From IMG/VR virus record IMGVR_UViG_3300042564_001362, positions 1 to 35,248 of that record: a DNA stretch of 35,248 nt; one strand, given 5' to 3'. This document shows positions 1 through 7,614 of this stretch, piece by piece. The DNA is from a virus. The notes beneath the pieces are model-generated. The model made no database searches and was not told the origin of the DNA. It was given only the letters and a program-made list of their open reading frames with translations. The translations under genes were made by a program, and so were the position numbers. Position 1 is the stretch's first letter. Each line of letters starts with the position of its first letter.

Positions 1-992
1 TATCGGTTGACCAGTTGATTTCGTTTGCCTACAAAGAAGCGGGCAAGCTGTCAGAGGAGTTGACACCGGAGTACATCAACGCGGCCCGTCAGGCGCTGTG
101 GTACATCCTGATCAACCTGTCAAACCGTGGTGTGAACCTGTGGTTGCTTGAGTACATTGTGATGGGTAGTGAGGCACAACAGCGCGCGTACACACTGCCT
201 GTGGGCACTGTGGACATTCGCGAGGCCAACTACCGCACGTTGACCACACCCTCTGCCACAACAGACACAACGCAGGTGTTCAACACAACCACGTTGGACC
301 TGTCGTACAGCATTGCGGCCGGTGCGTCTGCGGCGGCGTTTTTCAGCGGTAGCCCACGTTTCTTGAGCGCAGGTTTTTATTGCGAAACACCAAATAAAAC
401 ACTGACTGTTGAGTACAGCTACGACAACATCACGTGGGCTTCAGTTGGCACGGTGAGCAACAGCGCGGTCAACAACTGGGGCTATCTGCAGATTGACGGC
501 TCTCCTGCGGCGGGCTTCTGGCGTTTCCGTAACACAAGCGCGTCGGCAATTGTTGTACGGGCCCTGTCATTGGCTTCTGTTCAACAAGACATTCCCATGG
601 CGCGGATGAACCGCAACGATTACTTCAGCCTGCCTAACAAAGATTTTCTCGGTGTGCGCGCGTTGCAGTTTTGGATGGACCGTCAGGTCACGCCTGAGAT
701 CAACGTGTGGCCAGTGCCACAGAGCGCGTTCCAAGTGTTCCAGTTTATTATTGAATTGCAACCACAAGATGTTGGTCGTTTGACTAACGAGATTGCTATT
801 CCAGACCGTTGGGTGCCTGCCATCCAAGGCCAGTTGTCACACCGCTTGGCCAAGTTGTTGCCCGGTATTGACCCTGCACGAATTCAAATGCTGAAACAAG
901 ATGCCGCAGAGGCAACGCTGTCGGCCGAAGAAGAAGACCGCGATAAGTCTCCTATTTACTTCCGTCCGAATGTTTCCTACTACACCCGATAA
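1..992 (+). CDS. Head-tail adaptor-like virion protein (5' partial)
   Basis: The reading frame is open to the left edge (codons from position 3), so the true start lies outside; the TTG at 15 is not a convincing start. About 330 residues are visible. The beginning, with FAYKEAGKLSEELTPEY and a helical NAARQALWYILINLSNRG, and the end, with IPDRWVPAIQGQLSHRLAKL followed by EEEDRDKSPIYFRPNVSYYT, look like head-tail adaptor proteins of short-tailed phages that sit under the portal. Between them, at roughly residues 85-200, is a beta-rich insert (YSYDNITWASVGTVSN, later FWRFRNTSASAIVVRAL) resembling a discoidin/carbohydrate-binding sandwich. It is followed closely by a fibre gene, which fits a tail-assembly role. 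The family call is from memory of similar proteins; a tail accessory protein is an alternative. Confidence 0.5.
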   Translation, partial: SVDQLISFAYKEAGKLSEELTPEYINAARQALWYILINLSNRGVNLWLLEYIVMGSEAQQRAYTLPVGTVDIREANYRTLTTPSATTDTTQVFNTTTLDLSYSIAAGASAAAFFSGSPRFLSAGFYCETPNKTLTVEYSYDNITWASVGTVSNSAVNNWGYLQIDGSPAAGFWRFRNTSASAIVVRALSLASVQQDIPMARMNRNDYFSLPNKDFLGVRALQFWMDRQVTPEINVWPVPQSAFQVFQFIIELQPQDVGRLTNEIAIPDRWVPAIQGQLSHRLAKLLPGIDPARIQMLKQDAAEATLSAEEEDRDKSPIYFRPNVSYYTR

Positions 993-1004
993 GAAGAAAT
1001 AACT

Positions 1005-2729
1005 ATGGCACAAGCGGGATTCACACCAATTCAACTGTATTTCAGTTCCACCGCGGCGGCGGTGCCCATTGCTGGCAATTTAATTGCCGGCGAGGTGGCG
1101 CTGAACACCACCGACGGCAAACTGTATTTTAAAGACAGCGGCGGTCTCGTTAAGACCCTTGCAGACTCTTCAACAGCGACGGGCAATTTGCCCGGCGGTA
1201 CTGCAGGCGCTCTCGTATACCAAAGCGCGCCAAGCACAACCACGTACTTGACCCTTGGTACAGCAGGACGCATGCTGTTTTCAAACGGCACAACGCCTGC
1301 GTACTCAGTGGCCCCAACTGCCGGTGGTATTGTGTACTCGACAGGCACAGCGCCCGCGTTTGCGGCACTTGGCGCGGCGGGGTCGTTGCTGTACTCAAAC
1401 GGTACAGCGCCAGTGTATGCGTCGATAGGAGCCGCTGGGTCAATCGTTTACTCAACAGGCACTGCGCCTACATCTCTTGCAATCGGCGCAACAGACTATG
1501 TTCTGACATCAACAGGATCAGCACCTCAGTTTGTAAGCCAAGCCAGTTTGTCTGTGGGTAGTGCGGCTACAGCAGGTTTTGCCACGACCGCAGGTTCAGC
1601 AACGTCAGCAACCACAGCAACGACCTCTACCAACTTGGCTAACGGCGCGGCTAATCAACTGCCGTTCCAAACAGCGTCTAGCACAACGTCTTTCATCGGC
1701 GCCCCAACATTAACCGGCACTGTGCTTGGTTGGACTGGGTCCGCGTTTGCGTGGGTGTCAGCGCCAGCCGCAACAACAACAACTAACATCTCTGGCGGCG
1801 CGCAGTACCAGATCCCGTTCCAAAGCGGTGCCAGCACAACAACGTTCAATTCAAACCTGACGTTTAACTCAGCGACAAACACAGTTGGCACAACAAACAT
1901 TACTGCCACTGGTGTGGTGGGTGCAAATTCAGTTAGCGCCACTTTAGGTGTCAGTGCAGGAACAACAATTGCCGCAGGCACAGCAATCAGTGCAGGCACC
2001 TCTATTAGCGCAACAACATCGTTGTCAGCAGGAACCTCTGTCACTGGCGCGTATGTTGTTGCTAATCAGTCCATTGTTGCTTCTTCAAACATTGGGGCGT
2101 ACAGCTATGGAACAACTTCATACCTAGACACAAACATTTTTGGTTCTTACGCAACCACAGTAAATAGCTACGCTCAAAACATTCTTCAAAATAAGAGTAA
2201 TGGCACATCTGCTTCAGTAGACTACATTGTTTCAAACAACCTAGGTACAGCAACCACGTACTACGGTGACTTTGGTATGAATAGTTCAACACATGCGGGT
2301 ATTGGGCCTTTCCAATTACCTAATGCAGTTTATTTGTACTCTACAGATTCTGATTTAGTTGTTGGTACAAAGACAGCGCACGAGTTGCGTTTGGTGACCA
2401 ACGATAACGCGGCGGACTCGATGACAATCAACGCTACAGGTGCTGTTGCGTTTAACGGAAACTTTGGTGTTTTAAACCAGATTCTGACAAGCACAGGAAA
2501 CGTAACACCACCTGTATGGAGCACACCTTCTGCTATTGTGATTGGTACAGCAACAAACCTAGCTGGTGGTGTTGCAGGCGCAATGCCCTACCAAACTGCA
2601 CCTAGCACAACAGCGTTTACTGCCGCCGGCACAGCAGGACAAATTCTCACCAGTAATGGAGCAGGCGCGCCAACATGGGCAACGCTTTCTGTCGCTGATA
2701 ATTCACTTCTTTGGTATTTCATGGGTTAA
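1005..2729 (+). CDS. Tail fibre-type protein with repeated GTAP motifs
   Basis: This 574-residue protein is low in charge and rich in Gly, Ala, Ser and Thr, typical of phage fibres. The N-terminus contains AGEVALNTTDGKLYFKDSGG (about residues 27-46), a motif that begins many phage tail-fibre repeat regions. Residues about 75-180 hold short repeats of the form LGxAGSLLYSNGTAPVYAS. A related unit, with xxLPFQTASSTTxF and GxVLxWTG, occurs near residues 215-280, and again at the C-terminus (MPYQTAPSTTAF, ILTSNGAGAPTW). The C-terminus ends in a hydrophobic SLLWYFMG. No enzyme motif is visible. It follows the adaptor-like gene by 12 bases and precedes a second fibre-like gene, so the three probably belong to one tail operon. 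Receptor binding is inferred, not shown. Confidence 0.7.
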   Translation: MAQAGFTPIQLYFSSTAAAVPIAGNLIAGEVALNTTDGKLYFKDSGGLVKTLADSSTATGNLPGGTAGALVYQSAPSTTTYLTLGTAGRMLFSNGTTPAYSVAPTAGGIVYSTGTAPAFAALGAAGSLLYSNGTAPVYASIGAAGSIVYSTGTAPTSLAIGATDYVLTSTGSAPQFVSQASLSVGSAATAGFATTAGSATSATTATTSTNLANGAANQLPFQTASSTTSFIGAPTLTGTVLGWTGSAFAWVSAPAATTTTNISGGAQYQIPFQSGASTTTFNSNLTFNSATNTVGTTNITATGVVGANSVSATLGVSAGTTIAAGTAISAGTSISATTSLSAGTSVTGAYVVANQSIVASSNIGAYSYGTTSYLDTNIFGSYATTVNSYAQNILQNKSNGTSASVDYIVSNNLGTATTYYGDFGMNSSTHAGIGPFQLPNAVYLYSTDSDLVVGTKTAHELRLVTNDNAADSMTINATGAVAFNGNFGVLNQILTSTGNVTPPVWSTPSAIVIGTATNLAGGVAGAMPYQTAPSTTAFTAAGTAGQILTSNGAGAPTWATLSVADNSLLWYFMG

Positions 2730-2740
2730 AAGGATAAATC

Positions 2741-5131
2741 ATGGCACAAACTCCAATCTCTTCATCGGTTCTGTATAACTCGACAACGCCTACATCAATT
2801 TATACAGTACCGGCGGGTCAAACTGCAATTGTCAAAGGTGTGCTTGCTTCATCTTTGGTTGGGTCGTCAGATATAGTTACAGTAAATAAAGTATCGGGCG
2901 GTATAACATATCCTGTTGTTCAAGCTCAAACAACGGGATACGCTAATGCAAGCTCACAATATTATCAATATACAGGTATTAAAACACTCAACCTATTACA
3001 AGCACCAATTACGCTTGCGGCGGGCGATTCAATTTCAATTTCAACTAGTGATACAAGCTATTACAAGGCAGAAATTGCCGCCTCTAGCGTCAATTATAAA
3101 ATTGCAAATTTTAATTATTTTAACGGAAACTACATTGCTGTTGGTATAGATAACTCAACTGGTTTTGGTTTAATTTTAACAAGCACAAACGGAATAACTT
3201 ATACGCAAAGAACATTTAATGTTGCGGTTCAATTAACTAATGTTGTATATGGAAATGGATATTATGTAGTTTGTAATGCAACGGGTGGAACAATTCATTA
3301 CAGTACAGATTTAATAACGTGGACACAAGTTACATTACCTTCCACTTATCCTTGTTATGCGCTAACGTATGGGGGCGGTAAATTTGTAACTGGTGGTGAT
3401 AGTGGATATAGTTACTATGCAACTACAACGCCGTTGAGTTGGACTGCGGCTACTGTGTTTCTTGGTAACACTATTAGAGCAATTGCGTATATTGGCACTA
3501 ATTATTTTTATGGAACTAGTGGTATTTCATATTACACAGCAAACTTTACAAGCTATACACAACCTTACGTTTCTTCAATAACTGGTTTTAATTCTACAGG
3601 GGCAATTGCCGCATCACCAAATAAAGTTCTTGTTACATCTACCAATGTTCAAAATAGCTCACCAAATAATGTTCTTAGACAAAGCGCAGATGGTGTAAGT
3701 TGGTCTGTTGTAAATACCTCAGGCGCGGGTGGTTCTCTTACAAGTTATTACGGATTTCCGCATTACGCCGCTAATGGCGGGTACACTTATCAACGATACA
3801 CTAACGATGCAACAATGTGGTATCTTAGTTCAAGTGATGGAGTATCATGGACTGCTAATCAAGCTAGTTTTTTAACAGCCTATAGCACTTCTGGAAACTA
3901 CAGTATTAGTCCTGCTTATGATAATACATCAAACGCAAGCTATCAAAATAAATGTTTAATTTATCAATATGCGGCAAATTCTCATTATTTTCAAGGTTGT
4001 AACATAAGTTCAAGCGGTGTTTTGAGTAATCAAAATTTTAGTTTTTCTAGTACCAACATAACCAATGGACAACTCACAATCAATATTGTTCCCGTATTTG
4101 CGGGCAATCCTTTTGATGGCTCATGGGTTGCAATAACGTATGGCGCAATTAGTCCTTATACCGGCGGTTTTTACTATGGTACTGGTCCTAATCAAGGAGC
4201 TGATGGTCAATATTCTTATGGTATTTATCAACCCTCTTATGGATACCAAGCGGGTCAGGGTATTTCAATTGGTGTAATGCCTAATTCATCAAAATATCTA
4301 GGCGGTACAAATACAGGATATGTTTGGATAGCTGATAGTTATTCTTCTGGCTTTAATCCTTACATGGGTAATCCTGCGTATTTTGGCCCTAATCCTGCGG
4401 GATTTAATTGGACTAGTGCTGGTGGTGGTGGCGTGCCAGTAGTAGGATTTGCAAGAAGCGGTGACGCATCTAATAGTATTTTGGTAATACTTTGGAATAA
4501 CGGTTATGTTGGGACAACAAGTAACCAAGGCGTTTCATGGACGTTTGGTTCTGTAGGCGCTTCAAGTTTTACTAATCCACAAACTTTGCGAAACTCAAAA
4601 TGCTTAACTTATAACAACGGTAAATTTTGGGCTATGACTACTGCCGGATTGACTCTTGTTAGTACAGATGGAATAACGTGGTCAACAATGCAAAGTACCG
4701 TTGACTCAATTTATTATTTTAATTCACAAAACGTGTTTATTTCTACTACAGGAATTGCCACTTCTGCAACAGGTGTAGTAGATGCTTTTACACAAAAAAC
4801 AGGTACAAACTATACCGCCTCAAATTATTCAACTAACAAGCTAACCTATGATGGAGCAAATTATTGGTTAACTAACGGTTCAACACTATACCGTTCTACA
4901 GATTTAATAACGTGGACAAGTAAATCATTTAATACTACACAAATTAACAATGTAACTTATTGGAATTCTGGTACCTCAGGTATAGCTTACTCAGGAACAG
5001 GAACAAATATTAGTCTTGCACAAGCAAACACTTTTGTACCGGTAGTTAATAGTACAATTTCAGTGCCATTTACGCCGACTACTAATACTTATGTTGGTGT
5101 GGCAACAGCTTCTATTGTTGAAATTGATTAA
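2741..5131 (+). CDS. Large fibre/adhesin-like protein with BNR-type beta-propeller repeats
   Basis: This 796-residue protein starts at an ATG behind AAGGA. After an N-terminal beta region (about residues 1-115) it carries repeated units ending in an Asp-box-like motif: YSTDLITWTQ, QSADGVSWSV, SSSDGVSWTA, TSNQGVSWTF, VSTDGITWST and RSTDLITWTS. Each is preceded by a YGNGYYVV or YNNGKFWAM type strand. This is the pattern of sialidase/BNR and related WD-like propellers, used in surface binding. The C-terminus returns to a plain beta pattern (SVPFTPTTNTYVGVATASIV). No catalytic set for a sialidase can be identified, so a binding role is more likely than an enzymatic one. The gene is clearly more AT-rich, with A/T-ending codons, than the genes on either side (for example 6340-9740), which suggests a separate history, as is common for receptor-binding genes. 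Confidence 0.6.
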   Translation: MAQTPISSSVLYNSTTPTSIYTVPAGQTAIVKGVLASSLVGSSDIVTVNKVSGGITYPVVQAQTTGYANASSQYYQYTGIKTLNLLQAPITLAAGDSISISTSDTSYYKAEIAASSVNYKIANFNYFNGNYIAVGIDNSTGFGLILTSTNGITYTQRTFNVAVQLTNVVYGNGYYVVCNATGGTIHYSTDLITWTQVTLPSTYPCYALTYGGGKFVTGGDSGYSYYATTTPLSWTAATVFLGNTIRAIAYIGTNYFYGTSGISYYTANFTSYTQPYVSSITGFNSTGAIAASPNKVLVTSTNVQNSSPNNVLRQSADGVSWSVVNTSGAGGSLTSYYGFPHYAANGGYTYQRYTNDATMWYLSSSDGVSWTANQASFLTAYSTSGNYSISPAYDNTSNASYQNKCLIYQYAANSHYFQGCNISSSGVLSNQNFSFSSTNITNGQLTINIVPVFAGNPFDGSWVAITYGAISPYTGGFYYGTGPNQGADGQYSYGIYQPSYGYQAGQGISIGVMPNSSKYLGGTNTGYVWIADSYSSGFNPYMGNPAYFGPNPAGFNWTSAGGGGVPVVGFARSGDASNSILVILWNNGYVGTTSNQGVSWTFGSVGASSFTNPQTLRNSKCLTYNNGKFWAMTTAGLTLVSTDGITWSTMQSTVDSIYYFNSQNVFISTTGIATSATGVVDAFTQKTGTNYTASNYSTNKLTYDGANYWLTNGSTLYRSTDLITWTSKSFNTTQINNVTYWNSGTSGIAYSGTGTNISLAQANTFVPVVNSTISVPFTPTTNTYVGVATASIVEID

Positions 5132-5140
5132 AGGAAAGAC

Positions 5141-5362
5141 ATGACAGAACAAAAAAACCCTATTGGACATTTGTTAATTGATTTGACATTTACAGTTGAT
5201 GAAGTCAATGAGATTTTGCACACGTTGGCGCATTTGCCGTTTCATCAAGTAGCTAGTGTAATGAAAATGATTCAAGACCAAGCTATTCCGCAAGCGCACA
5301 AACATGAGCAAGCGGTCAAAAATGTCTCAGACGTAATTGAAAAAACAACGGAGGAAGTATGA
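5141..5362 (+). CDS. Small protein of a TVDEVNxIL family, copy 1
   Basis: A 73-residue protein with a good ribosome site (AAAGGAAAG) 9 bases after the fibre gene. Its core, FTVDEVNEILHTLAHLPF followed by a Val-rich helix and IQDQAIPQ, is shared with the small proteins at 5562-5708 and, most closely, 23892-24074. The three appear to be paralogues. The C-terminal tail is polar. Function is unknown to me. Similar short proteins are common beside tail-fibre genes in other phages, so a chaperone or assembly role is possible but not shown. Confidence 0.8.
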   Translation: MTEQKNPIGHLLIDLTFTVDEVNEILHTLAHLPFHQVASVMKMIQDQAIPQAHKHEQAVKNVSDVIEKTTEEV

Positions 5363-5565
5363 AACGCATATATGCACATCCAAACCCAATGTGGAATGGT
5401 GGTCCAGTAGTTGTTATGGCGATTCTTCATTATGAAGGTGAATGTCCTGACAAATCTGAAGACCCGCTAATTACTTACATCCATGTTGATGATGATGTAG
5501 AAGTTGATTATTTTGACCTTGTAACCAAAAACGAAGACGATACATACACGTTTACAAAACCATGA
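5359..5565 (+). CDS. Small hypothetical protein
   Basis: A 68-residue acidic protein whose ATG overlaps the preceding stop (ATGA) and is preceded by GGAGG, so translation is coupled. The sequence has an aromatic/proline N-terminus (YAHPNPMWNGGPVVVMAI) and an acidic middle (IHVDDDVEVDYFDL). I do not recognise a family. Its place between two members of the TVDEVNxIL family, all in the AT-rich stretch after the fibre gene, suggests it arrived or works with them. Confidence 0.7.
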   Translation: MKRIYAHPNPMWNGGPVVVMAILHYEGECPDKSEDPLITYIHVDDDVEVDYFDLVTKNEDDTYTFTKP

Positions 5566-5708
5566 AAATAGAACTTGACACTGATTTGGTAAACCAGATT
5601 CTTGGTTACTTGGGCACTCGCCCGTACCAAGAGGTTTACCAGTTGGTACAAACTACGCAAGAAGCCGCGCGTGCTTCACTGGCACAACAGCAAGCAAAAG
5701 CTGAATAA
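5562..5708 (+). CDS. Small protein of the TVDEVNxIL family, copy 2
   Basis: A 48-residue protein that starts at an ATG overlapping the stop of the gene before it (ATGA). It reads MKIELDTDLVNQILGYLG, then TRPYQEVYQLVQ and a Gln/Ala-rich tail. The pattern of hydrophobic residues, the Asn before IL, and the Pro-aromatic pair before a Val helix match the proteins at 5141-5362 and 23892-24074. The coupling, conserved core and codon pattern support a real gene. Function is unknown. Confidence 0.75.
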   Translation: MKIELDTDLVNQILGYLGTRPYQEVYQLVQTTQEAARASLAQQQAKAE

Positions 5709-5721
5709 CCGAAAGAGATAA

Positions 5722-6339
5722 ATGGCCGCAGAAGCAATGACCTATGACAGCCTCGTTGAGGATGTCATTACTTACTCTGAGCGCGACGATGTTTCTTTTG
5801 TTGCGCAAATTCCTCGGTTGATTATGTTGACCGAGCAGAGCATTGCCGCCCAGATTAAAACCTTGATGCAGTTGAACGTGGTCAACACCACGCTAACTGT
5901 CAACAACCCTGTAATTCAAAAACCGGCCCGTTGGCGCAAAACGACCAGCATGAAGATCAACGGTCAGCCTGTGCTTAACCGTTCCATGGACTACGTGACT
6001 CAGTTTCAAACAGAGTCAGACAACGGACAACCTCTTTACTACGGAGATTACGACTATGATCACTGGGCTCTTGCTCCAACTCCAGACGACGATTACTCGT
6101 TGCAAATTATTTATTACAGCCGCATTCAGCCGCTTGACATCACGAATCAAGAAAATCTTTTAACACGCGAGGCCCCTCAGGCTTTGCTGTACGGCACCTT
6201 GCTTCAGGCACAGGGCTTTATTAAGAACGCGGACAAGCTTGCAATGTGGAAGGGCTACTACGACGAAGCCATTAACGCACTCAAAGGTGAAGATCAGAAA
6301 CGCATGATCGACCGCAACGCAACAAGACAGGAACCTTAA
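5722..6339 (+). CDS. Head-tail adaptor protein, SU10-type
   Basis: This 205-residue protein begins with TYDSLVEDVITYSERDDVSFVAQIPRL and continues with IMLTEQSIAAQIKTL, the helical start typical of the phage SU10-type adaptor family, which bridges the portal and the tail nozzle. The middle is beta-rich (RWRKTTSMKINGQPV, LYYGDYDYDHWALAPTP, LQIIYYSRIQPLD), and the C-terminal helices (LLYGTLLQAQGFIKNADKLAMW and beyond) fit the same family. The nozzle-type gene lies two genes downstream, which suits a connector role. The start ATG is behind AAGAGA. A second, longer adaptor-like protein is at the left edge of the window; the two may occupy different rings of the connector. Confidence 0.75.
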   Translation: MAAEAMTYDSLVEDVITYSERDDVSFVAQIPRLIMLTEQSIAAQIKTLMQLNVVNTTLTVNNPVIQKPARWRKTTSMKINGQPVLNRSMDYVTQFQTESDNGQPLYYGDYDYDHWALAPTPDDDYSLQIIYYSRIQPLDITNQENLLTREAPQALLYGTLLQAQGFIKNADKLAMWKGYYDEAINALKGEDQKRMIDRNATRQEP

Positions 6340-7614
6340 ATGCCTACATTCACCTCCCCGTTTACCGGGAACGTAATCCAGCCAACGGACGTAAGTTACG
6401 AAGCAATTGCGCTATCAGGCACGGTACAACTGTACTGGCCTCAGTATGTCAGCACCGCGGGTCAGCAGGTAAGCGCCCGTATCATTGACGTTGTGTCCGC
6501 CGCCGGTGGTATTCTTCGGCTACCAAACGCACAGCAGGCCTCTGTTGGCGAAGACATTCTGTTCCGCAACCAAGGCGCTAACGCGTTCACAGTGTCCCGC
6601 TCAGACGGCACTGGCTCGTTCACCGTGCCCGTGGGTCAGGCTTACTACACGTACCTGACAGACAACACCACAGCAGTGGGTGTGTGGGGTGTTGTGGCGT
6701 TCGGTGTAGGCACGTCCTTTGCAGACGCCGCCACACTGGCAGGAAACAGCACAGCGGCCATTCTAGGCAAGCTAGAAACAACAATCGTTACCAACGAGTA
6801 CTCCTCGTCCATCACCCTTTCTGACACGTCTCGCGCGCAGTGTTTTGTGTGGACCGGCGGTGCGGGCTCGACCACGTTGCCTGCTGTGCCCTCGTTATCT
6901 GAGGGTTGGTACATCTTGGTGCGTAACAACGGCACTGGCACGCTGACAATCAACACCGCGTCTGCAGGTTCTACAATCGACGGGCTGGCCAGTTTGGCCC
7001 TCCCCCTTGGTGACTCGTGCTTTATCTGCGTGAACCAAGACCCTGCCAAACAAGACTTCTTTACGGTTGGTCGTTCACGCCCTAACAGTTTGACGTTCTC
7101 TTCTGCCACGTACGACGTTGACGTGGTGGCCGGCGCCACACTGAGCCTGATCACTAACACACCAATTATTCAGCGCTACACGGCGCTGAGTGGCTCTCGC
7201 ACAACCAACCTGTTGGTCCAGTTGCCTGCCGTGACTCAGGTGTACTACCTGCTCAACGACACCAACCAGAGCGGCTACAACGTGACGTTCCAAGTGCAGG
7301 GTAGCGCACAGCCTCCATTTGCTTTACCAACGTCTACGCAGGTTATTGTATTGAGCGACGGTACTAACCTGTATCCCCTGCTTCAGACCAACGTTGGTCA
7401 GTTCTTGGCCAACCGCGGCACCGCGGCGTCTCCGGCTTTCACGTTTACGCTTGACCCAGTGACGGGCATGTACTCACCCAACAACGGCCAACTAGGCTTT
7501 GCTGTTGCGGGCACCAACATTGCCACCATGGACGCAACGGCCGGCGTGGGCAATTACGTGTCCCGTTTTGTGGGGCGCGTGCAGGCTGACCTGATCTCTG
7601 GTGGGGCGTTCTAA
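6340..7614 (+). CDS. Virion protein, probable tail fibre/spike component
   Basis: This 424-residue protein directly abuts the adaptor gene (TAA then ATG). It is almost entirely beta-type, low in Lys and rich in Thr, Ser, Gly and Val. It appears to contain repeated strand-rich modules, for example WYILVRNNGTGTLTINT near residue 190 and a similar ILFRNQGANAFTVSR near residue 75. Near the C-terminus the pattern FTLDPVTGMYSPNNGQLGFA followed by GTNIATMD is typical of phage fibre regions where a knob or chaperone-like part follows a repeated shaft. No enzyme signature is seen. It sits between the adaptor and the nozzle genes, so a tail protein is the best guess. Confidence 0.6.
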   Translation: MPTFTSPFTGNVIQPTDVSYEAIALSGTVQLYWPQYVSTAGQQVSARIIDVVSAAGGILRLPNAQQASVGEDILFRNQGANAFTVSRSDGTGSFTVPVGQAYYTYLTDNTTAVGVWGVVAFGVGTSFADAATLAGNSTAAILGKLETTIVTNEYSSSITLSDTSRAQCFVWTGGAGSTTLPAVPSLSEGWYILVRNNGTGTLTINTASAGSTIDGLASLALPLGDSCFICVNQDPAKQDFFTVGRSRPNSLTFSSATYDVDVVAGATLSLITNTPIIQRYTALSGSRTTNLLVQLPAVTQVYYLLNDTNQSGYNVTFQVQGSAQPPFALPTSTQVIVLSDGTNLYPLLQTNVGQFLANRGTAASPAFTFTLDPVTGMYSPNNGQLGFAVAGTNIATMDATAGVGNYVSRFVGRVQADLISGGAF

